A stretch of 64,000 nucleotides of DNA, taken from Rehmannia glutinosa. Its lineage: Eukaryota > Streptophyta > Magnoliopsida > Lamiales > Orobanchaceae. Below, in pieces: positions 10,964 through 23,690 of the stretch. Position 1 is the first letter of the stretch. The number at the start of each line of letters is the position of its first letter. The notes beneath the pieces were generated by a model. The model was not told the origin of the DNA. It did not search any database and worked only from the letters and a program-made list of their open reading frames with translations. The stretch lies in NCBI GenBank assembly GCA_016081115.2, contig CM071934.1, positions 63,907,267 to 63,971,266 of the forward strand. The letters run 5' to 3'. Both the position numbers and the translations under genes were made by a program.

Positions 10964-13900
10964 ATGGCACCAACTTATGACTTTACCAAGTTAGGAAAGC
11001 AAATCCACACCGGTTCGACGGTGGATTTCGACGGAATGGTGAAGCAGGGGTCCGACGACACCCTGGTGAAGAAAATCGCTGAGAAGTTGGAAACGTCCGG
11101 ACTAAAACCGTTTCTAACATTAGAATATCCGATGACCTATGTGGAGGAGGTCGCACAATTCTACGTGAATGCTGAGATTCACGATGAAGGAATCAAGTCA
11201 TCTGCTCACGGAAAGCGGTGACTATCTATCTCTCGCCAAGATTTGGTCAATATTGCCTACTACCGGCAGAAGGAGCATCCGAGATCAAAGAAGCTGATGT
11301 AAACTTGGGCCGACGCATGGAAAGAAATAGCCAAGTCCGACTTTGCTAATAAAATAATATACACACAAAAAACAAGAGATCACTGAAGGAGGATTATCAC
11401 AAGATGTTGGACATAGTTGCCAAATGTATCGACATCAAATTTGGCGACTTTGACCAATCAAAAAGGCAAAGCCGATTGTAATGGCCGCAATCATCGAAGA
11501 AAAGAAGATAAATCAGTTTGTCTACAGCAGACTCTGCCCGAACGTGGGGAACAAGTCCTTCAAAGAAGATGGTTCATTTGGAGGTTCCTAGGATATGGCC
11601 TCGGTGATTGGCCAGCTATTGGAGGTGAAAGGAGTCCCTCTTAGACATGGGAAGGCATTCCATGTTAACAAGAGGATGTTCGAGCAAACCTCTCGGCGCA
11701 CGAAAGAGCTTACGCCAAGAGAGCCGACACCAGGTGAGGGGGAATCACCGACCAAAGATACTGATTGTTTCCTCTCGGCCAAGAAGAAGAAAGCTGCCCT
11801 GCGGTACTAAGAAGATCGCTGCCCCTGCAGAAAGAAAACCAAACATGCTCTCCGCCCTCGCAGCAGTCACACTGCCCAGCCAGCCGTGTCTCCCGCCCGC
11901 TGCGCAGGGCCGAGAAGGACTCACAAATACCTTCTCCGATCGTCAAGAAGAAGAGAACCGAGAAGCCACGATGGCCCGCTCCTCGAAAAAAGACACCAAA
12001 GACACGCCCCCACCGCCCAAGACTCGTGAGGACAACATCTCCGAACCAAAATTCCCCAGTACAAACCAGAGACGAAGAAGAATCGTCAAGCGGTCCAATC
12101 GGAGAAACCAAATGAGTCGATTACTCACCAAAGACAAATATCGAGACTACCGGAGAAGTAGAGTCTCCGGATGTAGTTGATGAAACAGCCAAGTCTGCCA
12201 AGCGCGATCAGCAGAGGCAACTGTAAGACACACCAGAGCTCACACAACCGCACAAGAAGAACTCGCCAGAGCGGAGATAGTGATGTAATGATTCTATCTC
12301 CACCTTACCCGCACATCCAAAATCGTCTGCGTGAGTGGAGGAAATGGAAGTTGAGCAAGTCGAGGAACAGTTCAACGGCCCGAGTTCATAGAAGGAGAAG
12401 AGGAATCGCTAAATTTCCTCGATTAACTCTCGTGCTCCTCACGGATGACGACAATCGCATGGACATCCTGTAGATCTACAAGGACGAGGGAGAGAGAAAA
12501 GCAAGTCAAGAAGCCGAAGCACGTGAGAAGGCAAGCATCGCCCTATCTCCGGCACCACACACACACATCCTCTCCTTGATGTCTTCTCAGCGGACGGCGA
12601 GAAACTGAGAATGTCGCGCCCGCGAAAGAGTTGCAAATGCAGCAAGCATTGCACGAATCATGAATCCTTCACGAGCAAAGACTAATGGAGGGACCAGGAG
12701 AGTCATCCGAACACACGGTGAAATTGATCCAATGGGAGTGGTTCAAAAATCGCCAATGTTGTTCTTGCTACCACTTCCCCACTCACTCGAGAAGAAGGCA
12801 ATAAGGAGATGGCGATGAAAACCGGGCTAGTGGGGACCCCGGTTGAGCCAACCCCTATTGAAGGTGTGCTACCACCGCCCCAATGGCTGAACAATCAATC
12901 GAAACAATGAGTTTGGAGACAAGTGACCCCATTCAAGTCACTCACCGGTGCGCGCCCGAGGGGAAACTCCTCCACCGCAGCAAGGTCGGAGGATGTGCAG
13001 ATGACTCCACAACGAATCAAGGAGGCGAAGAAGAGAAATTACAATCACAAGAAGAAGAAGCAAGTTGCCATCAACGAAGCTCGATAGATTGAGATTGTCT
13101 CGGTGAGGTGCCAACCGCCGTTCGAGAAGGCTAATGACGCCTGGCGATGCGATCGAGGCACGAGAAGGAACAACCCCGGGAGTTAACACTGGGCGATGAA
13201 AGTGCAATCCATGGGGTTGAGACTCCTATGGATGCCATCAGTAGAAGACCCTAAGACACCGACACTGTCGAAAGGGAGGACCAAGGCCTCGCAGAGTAGA
13301 GACTCGCCGGAGGTAATGAAGGCCCACGGAGGTTGAGACTTCCCGGGGTAAAGAAGTCAAGTAGAGAACATCCCTCCTACTATCATCGACCCATCGAGTA
13401 GGAGATCGCGCACTTCATGATTCCCGTGACAACCCCGATGTCACTTTTCCTCGGGATCCGGGCGAAGAAGAAGCTAGTCATCCCCATGACAAATCCAAAA
13501 GACTCACAGCTGGGTGTTCCAAGCACGAGCAAGTCGATCCCAAGACTACTACGTCAAACTTTTAACTTTGATGATGAGCCACCACGGAAATCTCATCATC
13601 GTCCGATGACGCCGCTTGAGATAAGGCCGAGGACCGTCTCAAATGGAAAAATCACCGAGACCAACGGTCATTAAGACAGTGAGGCTCGGCAAGCCGGTCC
13701 ACTTCACAACAAGACCCAGCTCAACAAGAGACCATCTGCGCAGCTCCTCAAGGCTGCAGCAGGATCGATTCCCAAAAGAACCGCCCGCGCACCACTCATC
13801 ATCGAACAGATTCGGTTGGCGGTGATGAATCCTTCGTAGAGTCTTTTCCTTTTTCACTGAAATACCGGAACTCCACGAAGAGTCGAAAACGAACAAGCAC

Positions 13901-15532
13901 GCTATCACGGACCACCCTCTGTTTTTCACTCGAGGCACCATTGTTCCAAAGATTTTGATTTTGATTTGTATGGCCATCACCGCAATGAAGAATCAAATGA
14001 AGTTCGAGTGTTCAAAGCACTCTTTGCTTTGAGGTTGAACGGATGGAGAGGCATCGAGCCTCTTTGGACATGCGATGGACAACAGAGATGCCAACCTTGA
14101 CTTGAGAGGCATCACGGTCGAGGATAAGGGAATGGTGGCAACAAGCGGAATCAATGCGTGTGGAACAGGTGAGATACTTGAACTTTGTTCAACAAGTCAC
14201 GTGTGGAGAGTGAAAATGCTTGATGCAAAAACGGGTTCGAGAGAACACATTGAGCATATGCATGAAGCTCACACCGCCGAAATCAAGCTACTGCGTGAGC
14301 AAAATACAAATGATCTACAAATGTTGGAAGAACACATGACAAGAAAATTCACCTTCTCATGGCCGAGATGAAGCCGATTTCAAATGAAATCCAACGCTAC
14401 TCGACCAATTCCGTCTTTGCATACAACGCAGCGAGACTTGAAGCGTAACTCAACCATCAAGACTTCGATTTCATGCTTGCCAAAGATGTTCCCTGGGGTT
14501 CTCTCTATCCTTTGATGATGCCAAAAAGGGGAAGAGGAATACCTTAAAGCAAAAAACTCAAGTGAAAAAGAAAGGAGCGGTGAGAAGGAACAATTGAGAA
14601 GGAAAATCGGTGAGGAAATTTTGAAACAAAATAAAGGAAAATCTGCTGAGGGGAAGGATCAAAAGATGTGACCTTGATGATTGCACAAACCCCTCAACAG
14701 GGTCCCGCCACGGTGACACATTATAAGCGACAAACTCCCCGTGACTCGCCACTCCAACACTCTGTTGTATCTATGGTGAGAAGAGAAAAGCAATTGAAGC
14801 GGGGATGAAGGAAGTGGAAGGAAGAATGGATGCCAGGGTGATGAACATCTTGAAAGAACATGGAGGCATTCCACTTGACAGAGACACCTATGCCATTTCG
14901 GATGTCGGACAGAGCCACGATCAGTCGATGAATTTAAAACACTCGAATCGAGGGATATTTTGCAAATATGTCTATGGCTCAAGCTTGGGACTTGTCTTTG
15001 GGAAAAGGGTCTCACGTTATGTGAAGAAGCCGACAGCAAAAGCGGACTTCCTAAGATCGCTCTCTTGGTCACTCTGCTAGTCACTCACCGGAAGAAGAAG
15101 ACCCCAAGATAAAGATACGCCCGAGAGGTAGAGGAAGAAGCGATAGTGGAGGAAGAAGCTTCAGGACCTGGCCTCGCCCAAGAATATTGAATACGTAGAT
15201 CCTGGAAAGAAATGAGGGATCTATCAAAATTAAAACTTGACCAAGTGGCAAATTTAAAAGTGGCTAAAACTAACGCCGAGTATGCAAAGATATTAGAAGA
15301 AGAAAACAAGAGACAAACTCGGCTATGGCGGGAGAGACATGAAAGAATAAGAAGAGATGAAGCTGCCAGAAAGCATATGAGAAGAAAAAGAAGGCAAATG
15401 ACGACGAGAAAAAGAGAAGAAGAGAAGAAGATCTTGATCAAGATGAAAGAAGGAGAGATGGAGATGAAGTGTTGTTTGTCCAACCCTTCGTGTAGTTTAT
15501 CATGTAAATACATACAATGTAAGTCTACGTAA
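10964..15532 (+). pseudogene. A1 third ORF, decayed
   Basis: This extra gene lies after RNase H in family A. It starts at ATG 10964 (MAPTYDFTKLGKQIHTGSTVDFDGMV) and reads well for 85 codons, closely matching the start of the A4 copy at 62557, then loses frame. Downstream pieces match A3 and A4: a Lys-, Ala- and Pro-rich linker at about 11640-12120, acidic and serine-rich stretches, coiled-coil segments at 14210-14370 and 14800-14950, and a highly charged Arg/Lys/Glu stretch ending at 15532. The N-terminal part resembles a domain I remember from proteins annotated as putative plant transposon protein; that is recall, not a search. No membrane segment or signal peptide is visible, so an envelope role is not supported. 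Confidence 0.75.
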
Positions 15533-15742
15533 TAAAGCTATAAACTCTTTATCCTTTTTTTGTGAAGACAATTATATACTCGATACACCTTGTAAACAAT
15601 TGTGTTAAGTACAAGAATGATATGATCAATAAAAAGATTGATTATGCGCATACATTCTATGTCAATACACTATCCTGTATGTATCTTTGTTATTTGCATC
15701 TTTGTATGGTTTAAGTTTTGGCATCATCAAAAAGGGGGAAAT
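15533..15742 (+). promoter_or_regulatory. A1 3' UTR with polypurine tract
   Basis: A short AT-rich tail follows the third ORF. The polypurine tract AAAAAGGGGGAAA (15729-15741) sits one base before the 3' LTR and would prime plus-strand DNA synthesis. Confidence 0.85.
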
Positions 15743-17272
15743 TGTTAGGAATTTTATTGTTTAGATTTTGATGAATGCCATGTAAAACTTAGAATAGAAA
15801 GTTGGCACCCCAATTCTTGTTGTAAAATGCATTGTAATGAATAGAGTGGCCAAGCCGAGTTAAGTCACCTACGCCCCAACATGCAAGAAGACAATTGAAG
15901 ATCGAAGGAAGACTCTGGCTGGAGACAATTAGTATGGCAAAGAAGAGGAGACGGGAACTCTATCAAGAAGCGGTGAGATGCGGCAGAGTGGAGCATCACT
16001 CAAGTCAACTCAAGAAAAGCCAAGTCTCAAGTTGAAGTGACAAGAGTCATCCAATGATTGGAAGTCGACTCTAAGTCACCTGGGAAAGCAAGGAAATGCG
16101 GTCAAGTTGAGATAATCGTAAAAGAACCGTTGCCGCAATCAAGAGATTTACTTAAACAAGTAATATCTCCATACCACCTTTCTTGGAGTGCTCAGTCCCG
16201 TTGCGTGCAAAAGGAATGAACCAATGGGAAGCACTACACCATGTCGAACTCAAAAGGTGAAAGAACAATTCATATGAGGAAACGGCAATTCCAAGAATCA
16301 AGCCAACGATCGCAAAGTGACTTTCAAAAATAAGCTATCTCTTCAACGGGCAAATTTTTGAAAGTTCACTATAAAAGGCCGAGGAGTTTGTTTGAGATAA
16401 AAAAAAAGAGATGACACACACATGAGATATACAAGCATATTAGAAAAATCAAACATTCTCAATCCTCAAGCTGCACATTACGAAGTACATCAATCCAACA
16501 CTCACCCTGTGAAGAAAAGAGAACTTCAATCGAGTTGAAGAGGAAACTTTTGAAAACAAGGGGTCTACATTCCGGGGAAGGGTTGTAGAAAGGTTCAAGG
16601 TTGAACCAAGTCTTAAGCTTTTGGAGGGCTTCGTGATCAAATCCAAAGAGCTTGAGCAAGTGAGTGTAGTAAAGGCAAACGCCCTGTGAAGAAGCCGAGT
16701 CGTCGAGAAGCCACCGAGTGATCAAGGCGTCTCAGGTCGAGTCCCTAAGGATCAAGTCGGTTGTGATCAAGACTTGTATCCGGACTGCTTACCACTTTGT
16801 AAACCGATCATTACTTAGTGGATTCCTCCAGGAGTTGGAGAAGAGATGAGTAGAAGAATTACCCCATCTTTGAACCTCTATAAAAACTTTACTTGTGTCA
16901 TTTACATTTCAAAGATTTAAATTCCTGCACTTTTAACTCGCTTATATCTCACGATAAATTTGCTATCCATTTGATAATTTATAAGTACTAAATCAAGCTC
17001 TAAAATCTTGCTTAATCAAACTTAAGGGTGTTAAGTCTTCCGCTGAAAATAAAACCACATTGAGTTAAATTATAGCCAACAAATTTTGGTTACTCCATCA
17101 ATGTACTCAAAAGTCTGTTGAGAGATTAACTCTCTTGAGTGACTAATTCGATCGTCCATCAAGGACACAACTGTGTAGAATCAACTCAGTAGATTTAAAA
17201 GGACTAAATCGAAAATTTGGTAAGGTTTATTCAACCCCCCTAAACCTTACACTACACCCCTTGGGACCTACA
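15743..17272 (+). repeat. A1 3' LTR
   Basis: It pairs with 3372-4916: same start TGTTAGGAATTTTATTG and same end GGGACCTACA, 1530 against 1545 bases. The two differ mainly in clusters, for example 4325-4420 against 16675-16770, where the A4 LTR has CTG and CAG triplets. The bases after it (AGTGC) repeat the left flank. Confidence 0.95.
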
Positions 17273-17277
17273 AGTGC

Positions 17278-18353
17278 GCAGATCGTTTCTCGGGCTCAAA
17301 GAACGCATTAATCGGACGCTTAATCCGGGACTATCCGCCTCCCCCCATGGGTGCCTCGACTTCAACCCTTATAAGGTGCAACCATCGGTGGCCGGCGTTT
17401 GGAGTGCGCATTTTTGAACTCGATGCCTGAATACCGGGACCCGAATAACATTATGCGGATCGCTAGTGCTCTTGGGAATCCTTTGCAGATTGATCAGCGC
17501 TCTCTGGATGGTTCTCTGGGTCATTTTGTCCGAGTTCTGGTGGATATTGATCTCTCCAAGCCATTGGAGGAACATATTATGGTTGAACGCACTAGCAAGT
17601 GCTCTTTCGTTTCCGTTGGTTATGAAAAACTCCCCGAGTTTTGTTCAAAGTGTAGCGTTATGGGACATTCAACATCTTCATGTCGCTTTAACAATACGGG
17701 CAATACAGCGGCGGAAGGGCGAGCTTCACCGGCCCAACGACGTTTGCGGGCGCCGGGTACTCGTCAGAACTCAGTACAATGGGGACGTTCACGTGTTCGG
17801 AAAATTTATCGCCCCGTGCGATCGGGCAAGGAAGGCCGTTGACGACTCAATGGGAAATACGACCTCTCGGCGCTGCGGGATCCCCTCCACGTGCTATTGT
17901 CACTCGCCCCACGGATTTCCATCTTGACAACACATTTGAAGTGCTTGACTCAATCGACTCTCAGGATCCACATGCTACTGATTTTCAGACTGATTACCCA
18001 ACTAGGGGGGCGTCTCCCACGGCCACTTCCTCCACCACCGACCCGGTTTCCACCATTATGCCTATCACAGTACAGTATCCTTTGGGTAAGCCAATATGAG
18101 CTCTCAGCCGCGCCTTCCGGGACAGCTCCTTGGACTCGGCTAAATCGAGAATTCTCAAAAGCATATCGTCCGGTCCATGACATTACTGTAGAACAGGAGC
18201 ATACAGAACCACGTGAAATGAATTTTGCGGCTTCTAAGAGATGGGCAGACTATGCTGATGAGGTTGGTAATTCTTAACAGCCAGATTCCTCAACACACCA
18301 TACGCCTGTATTCACCGTGCGCACGACACGGGCACCACCCCCCCGCCGTCTCA
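17278..18353 (+). pseudogene. LINE1 ORF1, 3' part with zinc knuckle
   Basis: This continues the ORF1 interrupted at 3371. The open block 17399-17842 encodes FVRVLVDIDLSKPLEE and then CSKCSVMGHSTSSC, a CX2CX4HX4C knuckle as in zf-CCHC_4 of plant LINE ORF1 proteins. After the knuckle comes an Arg/Ser/Pro-rich tail. Frameshifts lie around 17840 and 18100. The tail WADYADEV near 18240 matches LINE2, where ORF1 ends by overlapping the ORF2 start. In LINE1 the cytosine run near 18338-18345 puts that stop out of frame. Confidence 0.82.
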
Positions 18354-21300
18354 ATGAATTGCATCTTCTGGAATATCCGGGGGATTGGGAACATGGCTTC
18401 TCGTAATGTTCTTAAGGCTTTATGTCACAAACATAAACCTTATATTTTAGCGATTTGTGAACCTAAGGTGGCCATTTCATCCATTTCGGATTCTTACTGG
18501 TCTAGCTTGGGACTCAGTTTCGCTGCTCAGAGCTTCCGTGCAAACGGACGCCCAAATATCTGGGTCCTATGCGATGCCAACGTCTCGGTTCTTAATCAGG
18601 TTTGGTCCTCTTCTCAGTGTATTATTCTGCAAATTCAATTTGGCTCTTTGGTTTTCCATGTTGGTTTTGCTCATGGTTTGTGTGATCATGTTGCTCGGCG
18701 TGCACTTTGGTTGGAGCTGAGGAATTTGGGTCTTACTGATCTTCTTCTTATTGGGGATTTCAATGTTGTGTTGGGTCATCATGAGCGCTCTGGCACGGGT
18801 ACTTTATCCCAGGCTTCTTGCAAAGACTTTAGGGATTTCTTGGAGGATGCAAGGCTATTTGCTGTGCCGACTTCGGGAAATTTGTTTACTTGGTGCTCCC
18901 CCCGAAGTCCTCTAGCTCTTCTTCAGGCTAAACTAGACCGAGCCCTGGCTACTGGCCCATTTTTCAATCTTTGGCAAGTTGTTAAGGGCTTAGTCCTTCC
19001 GCGCATTAGCTCAGATCACCATCCCATACTGGTCTCCTGTTCGTCCTCCATCACCAAGGGACCTTCTCCATTTCGGTTCCAGCGTATGTGGATTCATCAT
19101 GATTCTTTCAGGGGTATTGTTACTGCCTCTTGGGCATCCCCTTGCGTCGCTGACCTGCTCTCGTAGCGCGCGTCATGTGGAAACTCAAGAGGTTGAGACA
19201 GACGATTAAGGTATGGAACAAGGAGGTTTTTGGGGATGTTAATCGTCAGGTGGATTATCAGATGGAAAAGGTCCAGCAGATTTAAGCTGATATTCAGTCC
19301 GAGGATTTCACGGAGGAGCCGAGGATAGGGAATTGGAGGCGCAGACGAGCTCTCTCAGTACATTGCTCATGCGATGGATTTTCTTCACAGAAAGCCCGTT
19401 CCGCATGGTTAAAAGATGGTGATCGAACACCGCATTCTTTCATCGCCGCCGCCGATTTAGAAGAAGCGGGCGTCTTTGGGATTCACGGTTTGATGGTCGA
19501 CGGTACTTTCACGGAGGATCCGGGACCTCGCTAATCATAATGTCTCATTTTACACAACTCTATTTGCGGATACAGGCGGACCCACTTCGGATTATACTTT
19601 GGTTGACCATTGATTTCACCTACTTACTACAATTGATAATGAGCTCTTGACGCCATTCCTTCGACGTCCGGGTTAAAGAGGCGCTTTTGATATGGGTTTG
19701 GATAGTGCACCGGGGCCGGCGGTTTTGGGGAGATTCTATCGGCATTTCTCGGGACATTGTGTCGATGAGGTGTTGGCGGTCCGTTATTTCTTTATTACGG
19801 CCTCCTTTCCGACGAGTTGAATGACAGTTTCATGGCACTCATCCCAAAAACAAAGGAGGCTAATGCGGTGGAGGACTTTAGGCCGATTGTAATGAGTAAT
19901 TTTCTCTTTAAAATTATCACGAAGATTCTGGCAACTCGTCTGGGCGCCATCATCTCTTCGTACTTGTCTCCAACACATTTGATTTATCCCGAGCAGTGAT
20001 TCATGACGATCAGATTGCGGCTGGTTTCGGAGGGATTTAACATATTGCAGGGGCGGAGTGATACCAACATGATTCTCAAGATTGACATCCGCAAAGCTTT
20101 TGATACGATTCATTGGGTTATTTCTCTTGCTTTCATGAGGTCAGACAGGGGGACCCGTTATCACCCCTTCTCTTTTGTATTGCACGCAGGATGTTCTAAA
20201 AGCGTGTTATTGGAGGAAGCGGTGAGGAGCAACCACCTTCAGGCCTTCATGGCGCTTAAGCAGATTGTTTTACCTCCATCGATGATGTATGCGGATGATA
20301 TTGTGATTATGTGTGGGGCATCCACGAGCAATGCACGTTCTATTATTCAGGTGCTCAATCTTTATGCGGACATTTCGGGGCAGATTTTCAACCCAAATAA
20401 ATCTAAGGTTTATGTTGGTAGCCGGGTTTCTACTTATGTGTGAGGTCGTATTCAGATGATTACGGGGATGCATCGGCGCCTTCCCTACTACGACCTATCT
20501 AGGCGCCCCCTATCTTCAAAGGGGCACCAAAGGTGGCGGATCTCCAGCCCGTGTTCGACAAAATTATATTTAAGTTCAGGAGGTGGAAAGGGACTTCTCT
20601 ATCTATTGCTGGTCGCATTTGTTTGGTGAATTCAGTGATTACCAGCTCCTTTGTGCATACTATGATGGTATACAAGTGGCCTAGAACTTTGCTTCGGCAA
20701 ATGGAAACGGCCATGCGTAATTTCATCTAGACTGGGAATGTGAACTCTAAAGGTTCAGTGGTGGTTAACTGGAGTCGTTGTTGTATGCCTCGGGCGGAAG
20801 GAGGCTTGGGCGTCCGTTCCATCGTGGTTTCCAACAATGCCTTCCTTATGAAGATGGGTTGGAAGATTATGACTTCAAACTCTTTGGTCTACAGCATCCT
20901 CAGAAAACGATTCTTCACCTCGGAAGGTTCTCCTCGTAGTTCGTATATCCCATCTTCCATCTGGAGGGGATTAGGCCTGGGCTCGACGGGTTGTTGGAGG
21001 ACTGCCGTTGGATTCTCGGATGCAACTCCAACATTTCATTCTGGCTGGATAATTGGTTGGGCTACACCATTGCAGATAGGATTGGTATTCCGCAGGAGAA
21101 CAGATATTTATTTCGGTAGTGCATCTCGGATTACTTTTACGATGGGACTTGGCACTTCACCCTATCATTTATAGAGGCTTATTTGGATATGGTTCAAGAT
21201 ATTGTTAGAATTCGATCGCCCGGACTCGTCGGACACGCGAGCATGGATTCACTCCGATGATGGGATTGTTTCTTCAAGGCGGCTTACTCTTATCTGCGCC

Positions 21301-22221
21301 CCCAATCCCCGTGTGCAATGGGGTTCTGGATTTGGTCACCTAATATTCCGGAAAGACGATCGATTGTGACTTGCGCGCCATTCATAATTGATCGCGCTTT
21401 TGGAGCGTCTTGCGTCCTCGGGGTTCCTTCACGCCCCTCGGTTTGTGTTCTTTGTTGTGCTGATGCAGAATCTATTGATCATTTATTTGTTTCATGTGCT
21501 TTTGCAGGAGCCCTATGGAAGTGGATTTTCGATTCATTTGATATTCACTACTTTTGGGCTTATAGTTTTAATGAATTTCTGGTGCGTTTAATGGGTTTTC
21601 CGTAACTGTAGGGGGTTCTTTCGTGGTTGCTTTGTGGAACGTTGTGGATTGGGTTTCGCTTTTGAGGCGGAGTTAGCGGCGGCTATGCGAGCCATACAAT
21701 ACGCTTTTTGGAAGGGGTGGCATCAACTATGGATGGAATCGGACTCGGTCTATGTAGTGGTGTTGCTGCGGAAAATATCGACGGGAGTGCCTTGGCGCCA
21801 TTTGGGTAGGTGGCGGTACACCCTTCACCTTCTTTCTCAGATGAATTTCGTGGTCTCGCACAACTTTAGGGAAGGCAACCGGGTAGCCGATATTCTTAGC
21901 AAGACGTCGCACGAGGATACATGGTGGGGACGCCCCCAGCGGCTATTATCCCATCCCTCACTCAGGATTATGTTGGCCAATCTAACTATAGGTTTGATAG
22001 GTTTGCTAGCTAGTGCGTCTGCTTCTGTTATTTGGGCGCACTTTCATATGGGGGGGTACTCTTTTTCCTTCCAAGGGTTTTTCCCACAAGGGTGGGTTTT
22101 ACCTTGGAAGGTTTTAACGATGCCCCAACCATTCAAATTATCTGATCGACTTGTGACCATTCTGTTATCTGCTTTGATGTTGTTTACAGGCTTCTTCTTT
22201 GGCTACCTGATCAGCCTGTGA
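18354..22221 (+). pseudogene. LINE1 ORF2: endonuclease, reverse transcriptase, RNase H
   Basis: ORF2 carries out target-primed reverse transcription. It starts at ATG 18354 (MNCIFWNIRGIGN). The apurinic-type endonuclease is open to 19166, with CEPK, LLIGDFN and ISSDHHPI, so its catalytic motifs are intact. From 19166 on frameshifts are dense. RT pieces are FMALIPK...FRPIVMSNFLFKIITKILATRL (19817-19999), KIDIRKAFDTIHW (near 20070) and YADD (20287-20298). The zinc-binding RT-associated domain (CVLCCADAESIDHLFVSC) is at about 21430-21510. A type I RNase H follows (FEAELAAAM, ESDS, FREGNRVAD) at 21634-21910. The last frame runs to 22221, but the true C-terminus may be earlier, since LINE2 stops just after RVADML. 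Confidence 0.9.
22067..22111 (+). other. LINE1 3' nested hairpin
   Basis: The outer arms CCTTCCAAGG (22067-22076) and CCTTGGAAGG (22102-22111) are perfect reverse complements. Inside them CCCAC (22083-22087) and GTGGG (22092-22096) form a second stem. The same structure is conserved in LINE2 at 36252-36296 while surrounding bases differ. It sits about 160 bases before the poly(A). Confidence 0.8.
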
Positions 22222-22275
22222 TCGGGACGACTCTTTTTCATTTTTATATATATTCTCGAATTTATTGAAAAAAAA

Positions 22276-22290
22276 ATTGTGTGTGAAATT
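22276..22290. repeat. LINE1 target-site duplication, right copy
   Basis: Exact repeat of 2058-2072. Its first A could also belong to the LINE poly(A) run. Confidence 0.92.
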
Positions 22291-22830
22291 TGCAAAGGGG
22301 ACGAAAATAGAGTGAAAGGAGCCAAAATGGCAGAAAATAAGAACAAAGAAGTTTTTAACCAAAATTACACAGTGGGCGACCGCTCGAGGCTTAGGGCGAC
22401 CGGTCGGAGCTATGGGCGATCGGTCGGCCCAAGCCTTGGCAGCCCACTGTTTCAGTCCTGTTTTGAAAATCTGAAATTTGATACAAAAATCCGATTTTAC
22501 GCCCCTAAGTTTTAAAAACGTGCAAAATGCAAACATAGACATCATTCAATATACATTATGTCATAATCAAGCTCAAAATGGAGTAAAATACTCAGCGGTG
22601 AACGATTAAAAAGTCCGCGAGTTATCCTTGAGATGGAATTAAACACATCTCAAGTTTTTGTTAAACATGTGATCCCTTAGAAAAAGATATTGAATCTCAA
22701 TATATTTAGTTCAATTATGACGAACAATATTTTGAAATATTATTATCACTGGACTTGTTATCCCAAAAATAAGAACATTTTAAGACTTTGTATACAACAA
22801 GTCATAAGGAAAAGTGCCTTTCAAATATTT
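22291..22830 (-). other. B1 internal spacer with GGGCGACCGGTCG repeats
   Basis: Non-coding B1 sequence resumes after LINE1. At 22375-22434 three consecutive 20-base units start GGGCGACC, GGGCGACC and GGGCGATC. Two carry the CGGTCGG half of the LTR palindrome. B2 has the matching cluster at about 47362-47420. The remainder is AT-rich and shows no gene. Confidence 0.6.
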
Positions 22831-23690
22831 GAAAATTTCTTTTAACGACACTTTAATGAGATTCGTTGGGATAGTTTTTGAAGTCGAGCATATAGACGTA
22901 AGGCATATGGAATGTCAAGTCTATGGGAGAAATAAAAGTGAATGAACATACCTCGCATTTGTTTGTCGACCGATATGCCTTCCTCAACCTTTGTCAATCT
23001 ATACATGGTAGTCGATGGTTCTTTCTCCTTCAAAGCCTCACTTTTTCTTGAAAGGTTCTATTGTATACTTTGATCATGAAATATGACCACCTTCTTGGCA
23101 TTGTTCTACTTGAAGTCCAAGGAAGAAATTTGAGCTCCCCCATCATGATCATCTTAAGTTCACCTTGCATCAACTTAGAAAATAACTTGCACAAAAATTC
23201 ATTAGTAGCACCAATATCATCAATATAAATTTGCACAAGTAAGCAATCTTGCCCTTTTTTAAAAAACAAAGAGAGTAGTATCAACTTTACCTCTTGTAAA
23301 ACCACTTTGCAAAAGAAATATCTAAGTTTATCAAACAATACACGGGATGCTTATATCAACCGTACAATGCCTTTCATAAAACGAATTTGGCCTAGATAAG
23401 TTTTCAAAGCTTGGTTGTTTTACATAGACTACTCCTTGAATAAAACCATTTAGAAAAGGGGATTTAACATCCATTTGGTAAAACTTGAAATTTTTCTTAA
23501 AACAAGAATGGGCAAGTAAAATGCAAATAACTTCTAAATATGCTATGAGTGCAAATATTGCATCAAAATCAATACCTTCTTCTTGACAATACCTTTGAGC
23601 TACTAACCTTGCCTTGTTCATCAAACTTGTTCCGAAATACCAAAAATTTCTGCAAAATCTCAACAAAGAATCTTGCACAAGAGCATCGTA
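22831..23690 (-). pseudogene. B1 RT remnant
   Basis: This is the only recognisable pol piece in B1. The open block 23331-23678 gives KARLVAQRYCQEEGIDFDAIFA and FYQMDVKSPFLNGF, and 23030-23338 gives LVQIYIDDIGATNEFLCKLFSKLMQGELKMIMMGELKF. These are the RT core of Sirevirus-type copia, with the YVDD box degraded to YIDD. A third piece, 22846-23033, matches the region just before RNase H. Protease, integrase and RNase H are absent. B2 keeps the same remnant at about 47781-48700. Confidence 0.85.

Larger units (their letters stand above)
3372..17272 (+). mobile_element. Copia element A1 (Sirevirus-like, family A), structurally complete, genes decayed
   Basis: This is a complete 13.9-kb LTR retrotransposon inserted in the LINE1 ORF1. 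The 5' LTR is 3372-4916 and the 3' LTR 15743-17272. A perfect 5-bp TSD, AGTGC, flanks it at 3367-3371 and 17273-17277. In order it holds PBS, gag, protease-integrase-RT-RNase H, a spacer, a third ORF of more than 4 kb, a polypurine tract and the 3' LTR. Every reading frame carries many frameshifts compared with A3 and A4. The differences cluster at places where the relatives have CAG, CTG or CAGCTG (see findings). Gene order and the RT block fit the Sirevirus lineage, several members of which carry an extra ORF after pol. Confidence 0.95.
2073..22275 (+). mobile_element. LINE1: L1-type non-LTR retrotransposon, interrupted by A1
   Basis: This is an L1-type plant LINE inserted in the internal region of B1. 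The boundaries come from a 15-bp TSD (2058-2072 and 22276-22290) and a terminal A run just before the right copy. Subtracting A1 and its 5-bp duplication leaves about 6.3 kb, a plausible full length. The order is: 5' region, ORF1 (2223-3371, then 17278-18353), ORF2 with endonuclease, RT, zinc-binding and RNase H domains (18354 onward), and a 3' UTR with a strong hairpin (22067-22111). Both ORFs are broken by frameshifts. It is the same family as LINE2. Confidence 0.93.

Noticed and set aside
11588..13980. Many overlapping ORFs of 60-177 codons on both strands
   Set aside because: They are shadows of the decayed third ORF of A1. The Lys/Ala/Pro-rich composition leaves several frames open; only the frame aligning to A4 was kept.
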